The notes: generated by a model not told the origin, from the sequence alone. Positions 20,584-29,900 are shown, counted from the stretch's first letter. The stretch: DNA of 64,000 nucleotides from Dyella humicola (GCF_026283945.1 NZ_JAPDPC010000002.1:372001-436000); one strand, 5' to 3'. Numbers and translations: made by a program.

Positions 20584-20661
20584 CCGTCATCCCAGCGAAT
20601 GCTGGGATCCAGTGCCTTAAAGCTTAAAGTCGCTGGACCCCAGCTTTCGCTGGGATGACGG
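20584..20661. repeat. Inverted repeat of the CGTCATCCCAGCGAA family
   Basis: CCGTCATCCCAGCGAA at 20584 and its perfect reverse complement at 20646 bound a 78-bp unit in the gap between ribBX and ldcA. Inner arms (CTGGGATCCAG / CTGGACCCCAG) pair as well. This is a different family from the CTCACCCC repeats; similar sequences are common in gammaproteobacterial intergenic DNA. Confidence 0.8.
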
Positions 20662-20766
20662 TGAGGGGCGGTGTGAAGGCGGTGCAGGGTTTTCGCCCAC
20701 GCGCGCCCTCCTGGCGCCAGTTCTCTGAGCACATACTCCAGACCCATCTCCAGACCAGACGCCGCC

Positions 20767-21726
20767 ATGACCCGATTCCAGCTGATCGCTCCCTCCGGCT
20801 ACCCGCATGACCGTGACGCCATGACGCGGGGCGCGGCGCGTCTGCGCGCCGCCGGTTGCACGGTGGATGGACTGGACGTGCTCGACCGCGTCGAACACCG
20901 CTACGCCGGTAGCGATATCGAACGTGTGGCGGATCTCAACGCCTTGGCCATCCATCCGTCCTTGCCCGATATCGTGCTGGCCGTCCGCGGCGGCTACGGG
21001 GCCACGCGGCTGCTTGAACACATCCACTACGGCGCGCTGCGCGAACGGCTCGATGGGTCGAACACGCTGCTGGTCGGGCACAGCGATTTCACGGCGATCC
21101 AGATGGCCTTGTACGCGAAAAGCGGCCTCAGCACCTTCGGCGGACCCATGCTCGGGCCGGACTTCGGGGCACCGACCTTGAACCCGCTGATGTGGGAACA
21201 CTTCTGGCGCGCGCTCAGCGAGCCCGAGGTGACGGCGAGCTGGCGCACCGGAACCACCACGGAGCTGGACGTCCACGGCCCTCTGTGGGGCGGCAATCTC
21301 GCCATGCTGTGCAGCCTGCTCGGTACGCCGTACTTCCCGCGCATCGACGGCGGCATCCTGTTCGTCGAGGACGTGGGCGAACCGCCGTTCCGGATCGAGC
21401 GTCTGCTGTATCAGCTGCATCTCTCCGGCGTACTGGATCGCCAGCGCGCGCTGGTGCTAGGCCATTTCAGCCAATGTCGGCCGCATAGCTACGACAATGG
21501 CTACGACGTCGACGCAGCGTTCGAGCAGATCAGCCGCGTGGCACGGGTGCCGGTGGTACGGGGCCTGCCGTTCGGCCACGAGCCGGACAAGTTCACCTTG
21601 CCATTCGGCGTGCCGGCCCGGCTGCAGGTGGCGAACGGGCAGGCCAACCTGCAGTTTTCCGGTCATCCCCACCTTTCTCGGGCGGTTTCCCGGCCCGATC
21701 CGGGCAAGTTGCCCCAAATCCCGTAA
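20767..21726 (+). CDS. ldcA: Muramoyltetrapeptide LD-carboxypeptidase (peptidase S66)
   Basis: A 319-residue S66 serine peptidase. Catalytic motifs are GHSDFTA (nucleophile Ser), [16 protein letters not shown] (Glu) and [16 protein letters not shown] (His). The substrate-binding [12 protein letters not shown] stretch is also typical. LdcA trims the terminal D-Ala from murein tetrapeptides in the cytosol during peptidoglycan recycling. The related MccF enzymes inactivate microcin C, but the genomic context gives no support for that role. It sits between ribBX and ribH. Confidence 0.9.
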   Translation: MTRFQLIAPSGYPHDRDAMTRGAARLRAAGCTVDGLDVLDRVEHRYAGSDIERVADLNALAIHPSLPDIVLAVRGGYGATRLLEHIHYGALRERLDGSNTLLVGHSDFTAIQMALYAKSGLSTFGGPMLGPDFGAPTLNPLMWEHFWRALSEPEVTASWRTGTTTELDVHGPLWGGNLAMLCSLLGTPYFPRIDGGILFVEDVGEPPFRIERLLYQLHLSGVLDRQRALVLGHFSQCRPHSYDNGYDVDAAFEQISRVARVPVVRGLPFGHEPDKFTLPFGVPARLQVANGQANLQFSGHPHLSRAVSRPDPGKLPQIP

Positions 21727-21772
21727 AATAGCCGGCCCGCATGGGCCACCGAGCCCTCAGGAAGCGCACCCC

Positions 21773-22234
21773 ATGAAGACCATCGAAGGCGATTTCGCCA
21801 CGCCCAAAGGCCGTTTTGCCATTGTCGCCGGCCGTTTCAACGGTTTTGTCGTCGAGCCCCTGGTGGCCGGCGCGCGTGACGTGCTGGTGCGCCATGGCGT
21901 GAAGGACGACGCGATCGAGCTGATCCGCGTGCCCGGCGCCTGGGAAATCGCGCTGGCGGCCCATAAGCTCGCCAACTCCGGCAAATACGCCGCGGTGATC
22001 GCGCTGGGCGCGGTGATCCGTGGTTCCACCCCGCATTTTGACTTTGTCGCCGGCGAATGCGCCAAGGGCCTGGCCCAGGCGGCGTATGCTTCCGGCGTGC
22101 CGGTGGCGTTTGGCGTATTAACCACCGACAGCATCGAGCAGGCCATCGAGCGTTCCGGCACCAAGGCCGGTAACAAGGGCGCCGATGCGGCGCTGGCCGC
22201 GCTCGAGATGGTCAACCTGTACGGGAAGCTGTGA
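21773..22234 (+). CDS. ribH: 6,7-dimethyl-8-ribityllumazine synthase
   Basis: A 153-residue icosahedral or pentameric enzyme that makes lumazine, the substrate of RibE. Typical segments are [53 protein letters not shown] and [20 protein letters not shown]. The ATG at 21773 follows AGGAAG. The long upstream frame extension is not family-like. The stop overlaps the nusB start (TGATG). Confidence 0.96.
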   Translation: MKTIEGDFATPKGRFAIVAGRFNGFVVEPLVAGARDVLVRHGVKDDAIELIRVPGAWEIALAAHKLANSGKYAAVIALGAVIRGSTPHFDFVAGECAKGLAQAAYASGVPVAFGVLTTDSIEQAIERSGTKAGNKGADAALAALEMVNLYGKL

Positions 22235-22677
22235 TGAGTCGTCCCGAAGGCATCGATCTCGCCGCCCGCTCGCGCGCCCGCCGGCGCGCACTGCAGGCGC
22301 TGTACGCGTGGCAGCTCAGCGGCAGCCACATGAACGCGGTGATCGATCAGTTCCGCCACGAGCAGGACATGGAAGTGGCCGATCTCGAATACTTCGAGGA
22401 TCTGCTGCACGGGGTGGAGCGCAACATCGACGCCATCGATATCAGCCTGAAGCCCTTCGTGGACCGTGACGTTGGCCAGATCGACCCGATCGAGCGCGCG
22501 GCGCTGCGCCTGGCCGCCTACGAGTTGAAGTACCGCCCGGACGTGCCGTATCGCGTGATCATTAACGAGGCCATCGAAGTGACCAAGCGCTTTGGCGCCG
22601 ACCACGGCCATAGCTACGTCAACGGCGTGCTCGACAAGCTGGCCGGCACCCTGCGTGCCACCGAGAAGCGCGGCTGA
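22234..22677 (+). CDS. nusB: Transcription antitermination factor NusB
   Basis: A 147-residue all-helical RNA-binding protein that acts with NusE at boxA in rRNA antitermination. It shows ARSRARRRALQALYAWQLSG at the start and IERAALRLAAYEL and INEAIEVTKRFG toward the C-terminus. TGATG overlaps join it to ribH upstream and to the acetyltransferase gene downstream, indicating translational coupling of the three. Confidence 0.95.
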   Translation: MSRPEGIDLAARSRARRRALQALYAWQLSGSHMNAVIDQFRHEQDMEVADLEYFEDLLHGVERNIDAIDISLKPFVDRDVGQIDPIERAALRLAAYELKYRPDVPYRVIINEAIEVTKRFGADHGHSYVNGVLDKLAGTLRATEKRG

Positions 22678-23222
22678 TGACTGGCCCCCACGGGCGGTTG
22701 GTCGAAAGTCCGGTGCCCGTGCTCGAAACCGAGCGGCTGCGGCTGCGTGCGCATCGGGCCGATGATCATGCGGCCTGCACGGCGATCTGGTCTGATCCAC
22801 AGGTCACCCGCTATATCGGTGGCCGTCCGTTTACCGCCGAAGAAGTGTGGAGGCGGCTGCTGCAGTACGCCGGCATGTGGAGCCTGCTGGGCTACGGCTA
22901 CTGGGCCGTCGAGGAAAAGCACAGCGGCCGCTACATCGGCGACATCGGCTATGCAGATCTCAAACGTGATCTGCTGCCTTCGTTGGACGGCATGCTGGAG
23001 TTTGGCTGGGTGCTGGCCCCATCGGCGCATGGCAGGGGCTATGCAAGTGAAGCCGTCGCCGCTGTCACCGCCTGGGGCGATCAGCATGTCGGCGCGCTGC
23101 GCGCGGTCTGCATCATTGCCCCGGAGAACCTGCCGTCGATTCGCGTGGCTGAGAAAGCCGGCTTTCAACGGTGGCAGGAAACCACCTATCACGGCAGTCC
23201 CACCCTGGTGTTCTCCCGCTAG
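22677..23222 (+). CDS. GNAT family N-acetyltransferase (RimJ/RimL-like)
   Basis: A 181-residue GNAT protein. The start LETERLRLRAHRADDHAA is RimJ/RimL-like. The acetyl-CoA loop is seen in LAPSAHGRGYASEAVAAVTA and the C-terminal fold in NLPSIRVAEKAGFQRW. It may acetylate a protein N-terminus or a small amine; the substrate is unknown. The start overlaps the nusB stop. A 137-bp gap without recognisable features separates it from thiL. Confidence 0.85.
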   Translation: MTGPHGRLVESPVPVLETERLRLRAHRADDHAACTAIWSDPQVTRYIGGRPFTAEEVWRRLLQYAGMWSLLGYGYWAVEEKHSGRYIGDIGYADLKRDLLPSLDGMLEFGWVLAPSAHGRGYASEAVAAVTAWGDQHVGALRAVCIIAPENLPSIRVAEKAGFQRWQETTYHGSPTLVFSR

Positions 23223-23359
23223 GACAGCGCTGCGCTGCTTGCGCCTAACTCGGCTGCGTTGAAGTGATCGCACGGCCAAACCCTGCGTTTGTTCCATGCT
23301 GGCTTGCACTGGCGGCGGCCAGATGTTCTCCTGCTGACTGATCCAAGGTCGCCGCACGC

Positions 23360-24340
23360 ATGGAATTCCAACTGATCGGTCGCATTCGCGAACGCACTGC
23401 GCAAGGCCGCGAAGACGTTCGCCTGGGTATTGGCGACGACGCTGCCCTGGTGGCGCCGCCGCCAGGGCAGGAGATCGCCATCGCGATCGACACCCTGGTC
23501 GAGGGCGTGCATTTCCCGCAGGGCACGGTGCCGGCCGATATCGGCTGGAAATCATTGGCGGTGAACCTGTCCGATCTCGCCGCCATGGGGGCGAGCCCTG
23601 CATGGGCGCTGCTTGCGCTCACCTTGCCAACGCAAGCGCCCGAACAGGTCCGGCATTTCATTGACGGCTTCGCCGAAGGTTTCGCCTTGCTGGCGCAGCC
23701 ACACCGGCTGGCCCTGATCGGCGGCGACACGACGCGCGGCACGCTGTCGGTAAGCGTCGCCGTGCATGGCTTCGTGCCGCCGGGCAAGGCGTTGACGCGC
23801 GCCGGTGCGCGCGCAGGTGACGTGGTGCTGGTGACAGGTACCTTGGGCGATGCCGCCGCCGGTCTGCAGTTGTTGCAGCAGGGCGCCCGTATCGACGAAG
23901 GCAACGGACGTGCAGCCTATCTGATTGAACGCCTGAACCGCCCCACGCCACGGCTGGCCGCAGGCCTCGCCCTGCGTGAGCGGGCCAGCGCCTGCATCGA
24001 TATTTCCGATGGCCTGCTGGCCGACCTCGGCCATCTCTGCGCAGCGAGCGGGCTCGGGGCGGAGATTGATGCAGCCTTGCTGCCGCGCTCGTCCATGCTG
24101 CTTGGTGCATTTGACGATATCGCCGCACGCGACTTCGCCCTGAGCGGCGGCGACGACTACGAGCTGTGCTTTACGGTGCCACCTGCGCGGGTGGCCGAAG
24201 TGCAGACGGATCTGGCACGCATGGGCTGTGGCGCAACACGTATCGGCCGCATGGTCGAAAGCCCTGGTGTGCGGGTGCGTGACGAACATGGCCAATGGCT
24301 GGAAGTGACACGCCGCGGCTGGGATCATTTCGCCGCATGA
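23360..24340 (+). CDS. thiL: Thiamine-monophosphate kinase
   Basis: A 326-residue enzyme that phosphorylates thiamine phosphate to the pyrophosphate cofactor. It begins MEFQLIGRIRERT and contains the PurM-type ATP-binding elements GIGDDAALV, DTLVEGVHFP, NLSDLAAMGASP and LIGGDTTRG, then SGGDDYELCFTVP. The stop overlaps the pgpA start (ATGA). The order nusB-thiL-pgpA matches E. coli, with one gene inserted. Confidence 0.95.
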   Translation: MEFQLIGRIRERTAQGREDVRLGIGDDAALVAPPPGQEIAIAIDTLVEGVHFPQGTVPADIGWKSLAVNLSDLAAMGASPAWALLALTLPTQAPEQVRHFIDGFAEGFALLAQPHRLALIGGDTTRGTLSVSVAVHGFVPPGKALTRAGARAGDVVLVTGTLGDAAAGLQLLQQGARIDEGNGRAAYLIERLNRPTPRLAAGLALRERASACIDISDGLLADLGHLCAASGLGAEIDAALLPRSSMLLGAFDDIAARDFALSGGDDYELCFTVPPARVAEVQTDLARMGCGATRIGRMVESPGVRVRDEHGQWLEVTRRGWDHFAA

Positions 24341-24840
24341 GCGACAAGAAGAACCTCACCTCCGAGCAACGTCGACGCCTGCTCGCCACGCCGGCGGGCT
24401 GGCTCGCTTGCGGTTTCGGCTCCGGGCTGGCGCCGGTGGCGCAAGGCACCTTCGGCTCATTGGCGGCCATCCTGCCCTGGCTGCTGTTGCGGTCCCTGCC
24501 GTTGCAGCTCTACATGTTCACCTTGTTGGTGGCGTTCTCCATCGGCGTATGGGCTTGCAGCCTCGCGGGGCGCGCGCTCGGTGTCGACGATCACCGCAGC
24601 ATCGTGTGGGACGAATTCGTCGGTTTGTGGATCGCCCTGATTCCAGCGCTGCTGGCGCCTTGGTGGAGTGTCGTGATCGGCTTCGCCCTGTTTCGTCTGT
24701 TCGATGTCTGGAAACCCTGGCCGATTGGTTGGCTGGATCGACGCCTCAAGGGAGGCCTCGGTGTGATGGTGGATGATGTCGTGGCTGGCGTGTTTGCCGC
24801 CATCGTGCTGGCGGTAGTGCCGGCTTTAACGCGCGCCTGA
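24337..24840 (+). CDS. pgpA: Phosphatidylglycerophosphatase A
   Basis: A 167-residue membrane enzyme that dephosphorylates phosphatidylglycerophosphate to phosphatidylglycerol. Motifs are GFGSGLAPVAQGTFGSL, the acidic DDHRSIVWDEFVGLW and RLFDVWKPWPIGWLD, and VMVDDVVAG. The ATG at 24337 overlaps the thiL stop; an upstream in-frame ATG inside thiL is not likely to be used. Confidence 0.94.
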   Translation: MSDKKNLTSEQRRRLLATPAGWLACGFGSGLAPVAQGTFGSLAAILPWLLLRSLPLQLYMFTLLVAFSIGVWACSLAGRALGVDDHRSIVWDEFVGLWIALIPALLAPWWSVVIGFALFRLFDVWKPWPIGWLDRRLKGGLGVMVDDVVAGVFAAIVLAVVPALTRA

Positions 24841-24898
24841 GCTCGGGTGGCACGATGGGCGCCCCATTCCACCGACGGTGGCGGGCCCAGCCCGAGCT
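24840..24898 (+). terminator. Branched stem-loop after pgpA
   Basis: AGCTCGGG at the pgpA stop pairs with CCCGAGCT at 24891-24898, and the inner CCACCGACGGTGG forms another stem. It probably ends the rib-thiL-pgpA transcript. There is no T-tract. Confidence 0.45.
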
Positions 24899-25315
24899 TC
24901 ATCGAACGTGTGTGCCCTGTGCTGCAGGCCAGCGCAGGCGCAGCATAGGAATAATTCCTGCATAGGCGGCATTCGCTGCCTAAAGCCTTTACGTGTCATG
25001 CATAGCAGTGTTACATCTTGTCCCATCCGGGACAGGGGGCGTTTGGACGTCCGTGGCGCACTGACTTTTGCCTGCCATATGGCGGCAGTACGCATGCCGA
25101 TGCGTCATTTCTTGAGCACATTGGGCGTTCGATCCTGCGGTTGCGGGAGCGCCACGTGAGGCGTTCACGGGCCGGGTTGCTGACATCGGGGACAACGATT
25201 TTCCGGACTTTGACGTTGCAGCCATCTGGCGGCGTCAGCGGTTACTGGCGTAGTACTCGCGTGCTGCACGGCTCGACGCCGGTTCAAGGCTCTCGATTCA
25301 CTTCTAGGGGGTGTT
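24899..25315. other. Gene-free stretch before secreted protein gene
   Basis: About 417 bp without a credible gene or recognisable RNA motif. The short frames seen here lack ribosome-binding sites and family similarity. It presumably holds the promoter of the gene at 25316, but no clear -35/-10 pair is visible. Confidence 0.4.
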
Positions 25316-25891
25316 ATGCGTAGGCTTCTTATCAAGAGTGCATGTCTGGTCGCGGTGCTGATCGCGCCATCGTTGGCCTCAGCCGCGGGCAGCTTACCTC
25401 CGGGACCATGCAGGTTGATCGACCCGTCGACGTGCCCCAACGCCAACGAACTGGTGAAGTCCTCCGGCTTTGCCCAGGCTTTGGGACACTTCGCGAACAG
25501 CGCGAAAGCCAACTACTTCCGTTCCAATCGTTCCTTGAGCGAACAGGCGCTCACGGTCCTTGGGGGTACGCCGGAACACGTCGTACTGCTGGACGACAAG
25601 CGTTTCCTGTTTGCGGCCGTCCCATCACATGACCGTGGGGGTGACGCGGCAGTGGTGATCCTCAACGAGTTCGGCCAGATCCAGGCCTTGGGATTCTCCA
25701 GCTTCCACTGCGACGTTGCCTGCGAGGACCACCGTTATCTGGACTTCTACGTGAGGAAGGACACCCAGGATGAGGCGGTCCTCGCGGCGCTGAAGACGTG
25801 GGGAACGAGCGACCGGATCCGCAAGGCGCTATGGCGTTCAGATGCGGACGAGGGCCTCGACGGGCGCACAGCCGTCCATGTGCTTCCCTGA
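25316..25891 (+). CDS. Hypothetical secreted protein
   Basis: A 191-residue protein I do not recognise. A clear signal peptide (about residues 1-23, ending SLASAA) predicts export. The mature part has two early cysteines (PCRLIDPSTCPN) and two central ones (HCDVACED), which could form disulfides. It lacks membrane segments and known catalytic motifs. The start has a G-rich ribosome-binding site (AGGGGGTG). It stands alone and ends in a strong bidirectional hairpin. Confidence 0.7.
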   Translation: MRRLLIKSACLVAVLIAPSLASAAGSLPPGPCRLIDPSTCPNANELVKSSGFAQALGHFANSAKANYFRSNRSLSEQALTVLGGTPEHVVLLDDKRFLFAAVPSHDRGGDAAVVILNEFGQIQALGFSSFHCDVACEDHRYLDFYVRKDTQDEAVLAALKTWGTSDRIRKALWRSDADEGLDGRTAVHVLP

Positions 25892-25932
25892 GCGTGACCA
25901 GGGGATCGCGATAAGAGTCGTTTGATTGTGCC

Positions 25933-25980
25933 GTTTCGCCGCTCGCGGACATCGATGCCGATGCCCGCGAGCGGCGAAAC
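25933..25980. terminator. Bidirectional terminator hairpin, perfect 16-bp stem
   Basis: GTTTCGCCGCTCGCGG at 25933-25948 and its exact complement at 25965-25980 flank a 16-base loop between two convergent genes. The stem is long and perfect, suited to ending transcription from both sides. Confidence 0.7.
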
Positions 25981-26067
25981 GCGCTGCTGGCCGCGCAGGG
26001 TTGCCAGCAACCATGGAGCCAGCCTCTGGCGAGTAGTGCGTTGCCCGGCCCGGGCACAATCCAGGCG

Positions 26068-27084
26068 CTAGCCCGCTGTTGCCTCCAACACGACGCGATA
26101 GCGCGCCTTGCCATCGGCAAGATGCTTGAGCGCTTGATTGACCTCGTTCATGGGGAACATTTCCACCTGTGGACGCACGTCGTGGCGGGCCGCGAAGTCG
26201 AGCAGGGTGGCGATGTCGATGGGCGAGCCGGTAGGTGAGCCGGAGACCTCGCGTTCCCCAAGGATCAACGCAAAGGCGGATACGGGAATAGGCTCCAATA
26301 CGGCGCCGACGACATGCATGCGGCCGCGCGGCGCCAGCGTGCCGATGAACGCATTCCAGTCCATGGGCACATTGACGGTCACCAACAGCAGATCCAGCGA
26401 GCCGGCGATGGCGCCGATGGCCGCGGCATCGCGACTGGCGACCACGTGGTGTGCGCCGAAACTGCGTGCCTCACCTTCCTTGGCCGCGGTGGACGTAAAG
26501 GCTGTCACCTCGCAGCCCCAGGCATTGGCAAACTTGATCGCCATATGGCCAAGGCCGCCGATGCCGACCACGCCGACGCGGGCGCTGGGGCTGATGTTGT
26601 AGGCGAGGAAGGGTTTGAGCACGGTAATGCCGCCGCAGAACAGCGGGCCGGCGCTGGGCAAGTGGATGTTCTCCGGCAACGCAATGACCCAGGCCCAGTG
26701 CGCGCGCACTTTATCGGCAAAGCCCCCGTGATGGACGCCCATGGTGGGCACGGATTCGGGGCACAGGTTCTGGTGGCCCGACAGGCATTGATGGCAATGC
26801 ATGCAGCTTTCCGCGGTCCAGCCGATGCCCACGCGCTGGCCGACCTTGACCCCCTTGGCATGCGAGCCGACGGCAATGACGCGACCAATCACCTCATGCC
26901 CTGGTACGAACGGAAAGCGCGACATGCCCCATTCGTTGTCGATCATGGACAGGTCGGAATGACATATGCCGCAGTAATCCACGGCCACTTCCACCTCCTC
27001 AGCGCCGAGCGGCCCGAGATCAAATTCCGCGAGAACCAGCGGCTTGCCCGCCTCTTGCGCGGCCCAACCCTTCATGAGTGACAT
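26068..27084 (-). CDS. Zinc-dependent alcohol dehydrogenase, YahK/cinnamyl-ADH type
   Basis: A 338-residue MDR-family NADP(H) dehydrogenase. The catalytic zinc site is in DYCGICHSDL and GHEVIGRV, the structural zinc cysteines are in CMHCHQCLSGHQNLC, and the Rossmann motif is VGVVGIGGLGHMAIKFA. Relatives such as YahK reduce broad-range aldehydes. The ATG at 27084 follows AAGGA; the open frame extends further but without similarity. It is divergent from an aldo/keto reductase gene 161 bp away, suggesting shared control of carbonyl detoxification. Confidence 0.92.
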   Translation of the reverse strand: MSLMKGWAAQEAGKPLVLAEFDLGPLGAEEVEVAVDYCGICHSDLSMIDNEWGMSRFPFVPGHEVIGRVIAVGSHAKGVKVGQRVGIGWTAESCMHCHQCLSGHQNLCPESVPTMGVHHGGFADKVRAHWAWVIALPENIHLPSAGPLFCGGITVLKPFLAYNISPSARVGVVGIGGLGHMAIKFANAWGCEVTAFTSTAAKEGEARSFGAHHVVASRDAAAIGAIAGSLDLLLVTVNVPMDWNAFIGTLAPRGRMHVVGAVLEPIPVSAFALILGEREVSGSPTGSPIDIATLLDFAARHDVRPQVEMFPMNEVNQALKHLADGKARYRVVLEATAG

Positions 27085-27245
27085 GGCATGATTCCTTCGC
27101 AGCATGGGATCTGAACGTCGAAGACGCGAGAGCGTAGCCGGGAGGGCGTCGGCGTGACGTATAGGCGAGGGCAACAGCAGCCAAGATGGACGCAGGCCGC
27201 ATGCTCTTGCATGCTGGTCCATCCCCATTCAACCGGAGTGCCTCC

Positions 27246-28214
27246 ATGCAATATCGACGTCTCGGAAAATCGGGCCTGCAGTTGTCCGCGCTGTCGTTTG
27301 GCGCCTGGGTCACCTTCGGCAAACAAGTGGGACGCTCGCTGGCGCGCGACTTGCTGGCGCTGGCGCACGATCGCGGCGTCAATTTCTTCGACAATGCCGA
27401 AACCTATAATCATGGCGTGGCCGAGACCCTGATGGGCGACGTACTCGCCGACCTGCGTTTTCCGCGCGACAGTTACTGCGTGTCGAGCAAGGTGTTCTTT
27501 GGCGCCGCCGAACATCCATTGCCAACCCAGCGCGGACTATCGCGCAAGCATGTAATTGAAGCCTGTCACCAAGCCTTGCATCGATTGCGCGTCGAGCATC
27601 TGGATCTGTACTTCTGCCATCGCCCCGATCCTGACACGCCGATCGAAGAGACCGTGGCGGCTATGGATACCCTGGTGCGCCAGGGCAAGGTGCTCTATTG
27701 GGGCACCAGCGAGTGGCCCGCCGAGGCGATTCTGGAAGCGCACAGGGTGGCGCGTGAAAACCATTTTTACGCACCGGTGATGGAGCAGCCGCAATACAAC
27801 CTGCTGCATCGCGATCGCGTGGAGCAGGAATACGCGCCGCTCTACGACAAGTTCGGCATGGGCACCACGATCTGGTCACCGCTCGCATCGGGATTGCTGA
27901 GCGGTAAATACAACGATGGCGTGCCTGCCGATGGGCGTTTGGCGCAGCCGGGCTATGAGTGGTTGCGCGACGCGATCCTGGAGCAGGGCGGCGACAAGAT
28001 CGCCAAGGTGCGTCGCCTCGCTCCGATCGCCGCCGATCTGGGCGTGTCGCTGGCGCAGCTGTCAATCGCCTGGTGTCTGGTCAATCCGCACGTGTCGACG
28101 GTGATGCTGGGGGCGAGCCGGCTGGAGCAGTTGGAACAGAATTTGGCGGCGCTGGAGGTGGTGGCGAAGTTGGATGCGGGCGTGCTCAAGCGCATCAATG
28201 AAGCGCTGCAGTGA
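27246..28214 (+). CDS. Aldo/keto reductase, Kv-beta-like
   Basis: A 322-residue TIM-barrel oxidoreductase resembling the voltage-gated potassium channel beta-subunit/YghZ branch. The full tetrad is visible: Asp and Tyr in FFDNAETYNHG, Lys in VSSKVFFG and His in YFCHRPDPDTPIEET. The C-terminal MLGASRLEQLEQNL binds the NADPH phosphate. The start is preceded by GGAG. It is divergent from the alcohol dehydrogenase. The upstream frame extension is not family-like. Confidence 0.9.
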   Translation: MQYRRLGKSGLQLSALSFGAWVTFGKQVGRSLARDLLALAHDRGVNFFDNAETYNHGVAETLMGDVLADLRFPRDSYCVSSKVFFGAAEHPLPTQRGLSRKHVIEACHQALHRLRVEHLDLYFCHRPDPDTPIEETVAAMDTLVRQGKVLYWGTSEWPAEAILEAHRVARENHFYAPVMEQPQYNLLHRDRVEQEYAPLYDKFGMGTTIWSPLASGLLSGKYNDGVPADGRLAQPGYEWLRDAILEQGGDKIAKVRRLAPIAADLGVSLAQLSIAWCLVNPHVSTVMLGASRLEQLEQNLAALEVVAKLDAGVLKRINEALQ

Positions 28215-28555
28215 TGGGACGCTAGGCAGCAGAGGCCTTCACTTGGTGGACCGCACCCTGTGCGCGATCGCGGCGATACCACGGTCGTTGGCGGTTCACT
28301 CGGGTCCGCCTTGGCCCTCGCCCTTCGGGCAGCTGGCGCTGTGCAAATCGGCCGTCCTGCCGGATGGTCGCGCACAGGGTGCGCTCCCCCATGGAACCGA
28401 TCCGTAGCGCGGACTTGCTTGCTCAATAAAGCCATGTTGCGCCCGCCCGAACGCCGAGCCCGGCCGCTCCCGCCGCCTATTCCGCGGTCACCATGCATGG
28501 CCACCGGAACAAACTCACCGCCGACACACATCGTCAGAAAAGGAGATTCCTCTGC
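28215..28555. other. Gene-free stretch with long inverted repeat
   Basis: No credible gene. CGCACCCTGTGCGCGA at 28252-28267 and its exact complement at 28368-28383 bound a 132-bp unit; similar GCGCACAGGGTGCG words recur as intergenic repeats in related bacteria. The remaining 170 bp presumably carry the promoter of the beta-lactamase gene, with no clear consensus seen. Confidence 0.6.
28252..28383. repeat. 132-bp unit bounded by 16-bp perfect inverted repeats
   Basis: The arms CGCACCCTGTGCGCGA and TCGCGCACAGGGTGCG are exact complements about 100 bp apart. The interior has no open frame. It belongs to a third intergenic repeat family, unrelated to the CTCACCCC and CGTCATCCC families. Confidence 0.75.
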
Positions 28556-29452
28556 ATGAAGCCGTTCGCCATCCTCCTCTCCACATGCCTGGCCGTACTA
28601 TCCACGTCATTCGCGCTTGCCGAATCACCTGAATGGACTCAGCCGCAAAAGCCCTTCCGCATCTACGGCAATTCGTACTACGTGGGCACGCGTGGACTCA
28701 GTGCGATTCTTATCGCATCGCCACAGGGACTCGTGCTGATTGACGCCCCGATGGAGCGCAATGCGCCGCAGATCGAAGCCAATATCAAAGCGCTGGGTTT
28801 TCGCGTGGCGGATATCAAGCTGATCCTCAACACGCACGCGCACTTTGACCATGCCGGTGCCATCGCCACGCTGGCGCGTGACAGCGGTGCACGCGTGGAA
28901 GCGAGCGAGGCCGGGGCGAAGGCGCTGATGTTGGGCGGAAAGGACCCGGAAGATCCGCAATTCGGTGACGCATCTCTGTTTGCGCCAGTTGCCAAGGTGA
29001 CGCTGGTGCCCGATGGCGGTGTGGTGCGTGTAGGCGACGTTGCCATCACCGCGCACTACACGCCGGGCCATACGCCGGGCAGTACGACGTGGACCTGGCA
29101 GTCGTGCGATGCGGGTCGTTGCGTGAACATGGTTTATGCGGACAGCCTCTACCCCTACGGCGCGAACGGCTACCACTTCACCGACGACGCAGCGCATCCG
29201 CATCGCGTCGAGGACTATCGCCGCGGGATCGAGGCCATTGCCGCGCTGCCCTGCGACATCCTGATCACGCCTCATCCAGACCAGAGTGATTTCCTCGACA
29301 GGGTGGCGCGACGCGATGCCGGTACCAGACCCAATCCGCTCATCGACGCTAACGCCTGCCGCGCTTATGCCGAAAGCGGGCGTGCGATGCTGCAGGCACG
29401 CCTCGCCAAGGAACGAGCGGAGGCGAAGGGCGCAGGCCCGTCGGGTCATTGA
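28556..29452 (+). CDS. bla: Subclass B3 metallo-beta-lactamase
   Basis: A 298-residue periplasmic enzyme with a signal peptide (cleavage likely after SFALA). The zinc ligands of subclass B3 are all present: HAHFDH gives His94, His96, Asp98 and His99, GHTPGST gives His172, and ITPHPDQ gives His240. B3 enzymes hydrolyse carbapenems and other beta-lactams. The fold also includes NSYYVGTRGLSAILIASPQG and ADSLYPYGANGYHF. The start at 28556 follows AAGGAG. No ampR-like regulator is adjacent. A related MBL-fold hydrolase without lactamase activity cannot be excluded from sequence alone. Confidence 0.88.
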   Translation: MKPFAILLSTCLAVLSTSFALAESPEWTQPQKPFRIYGNSYYVGTRGLSAILIASPQGLVLIDAPMERNAPQIEANIKALGFRVADIKLILNTHAHFDHAGAIATLARDSGARVEASEAGAKALMLGGKDPEDPQFGDASLFAPVAKVTLVPDGGVVRVGDVAITAHYTPGHTPGSTTWTWQSCDAGRCVNMVYADSLYPYGANGYHFTDDAAHPHRVEDYRRGIEAIAALPCDILITPHPDQSDFLDRVARRDAGTRPNPLIDANACRAYAESGRAMLQARLAKERAEAKGAGPSGH

Positions 29453-29480
29453 ACAACAGCTGGTGCGGCGAATCAGAGTG

Positions 29481-29509
29481 TTGACACTCAAATGCGAATC
29501 ATTATCATC
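29481..29509 (+). promoter_or_regulatory. Promoter with overlapping Fur box upstream of hemP
   Basis: TTGACA at 29481 and TATCAT at 29503 are spaced 16 bp apart. AATGCGAATCATTATCATC, covering the -10 region, closely resembles the Fur consensus GATAATGATAATCATTATC. Iron-replete Fur is expected to block this promoter. The hemP start lies about 32 bp downstream. Confidence 0.78.
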
Positions 29510-29540
29510 TGATGGCCACTTCCGACCGCGGAGTTCCATC

Positions 29541-29762
29541 ATGACGATGCCCGTCCTGTCACCTTCTCAACGTGCTGAAGCGCCCGTCCGCCCGTTTCGC
29601 CTGCTCAGCCTCAAGCCAAGCGCTGCTCCCGACATCCCGGCGACGCGGCGCATCTCGAGCCAGCTCCTGCTGAACGGCGAGCGTGAGCTGGTGATCCAGC
29701 ATCAGGGTAGCGAATACCACTTGCGGCTTACCCGCAACGACAAGCTGATCCTGACGAAATAA
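29541..29762 (+). CDS. hemP: Hemin uptake protein HemP
   Basis: A 73-residue protein whose C-terminal half is HemP: RRISSQLLLNGERELVIQHQ then GSEYHLRLTRNDKLILTK. HemP is a short protein found with haem-uptake genes and is iron-regulated in many proteobacteria; its exact biochemical role is unsettled. The N-terminal 35 residues are proline-rich and variable. GGAG lies upstream of the ATG at 29541. The Fur-box promoter fits an iron-starvation role. No TonB receptor for haem is in the window. Confidence 0.85.
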   Translation: MTMPVLSPSQRAEAPVRPFRLLSLKPSAAPDIPATRRISSQLLLNGERELVIQHQGSEYHLRLTRNDKLILTK

Positions 29763-29900
29763 AACGCCGTCTCCCGAGGAGCGGTTCGCGGGCAAGGATG
29801 TCCTCTCCCCATGCCGGCTCCACCGCCGGCGCTCCACTCCAGGCCTATCGCCACGCCGTTCCCGCGGAACGCCAGCCGGGTCGCCTCCCTGCAAGGAGCA

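Noticed and set aside
25933-25980. Attachment site or inverted-repeat end of a transposon
   Set aside because: It is a single hairpin between convergent genes with no partner copy or transposase; a terminator explains it.
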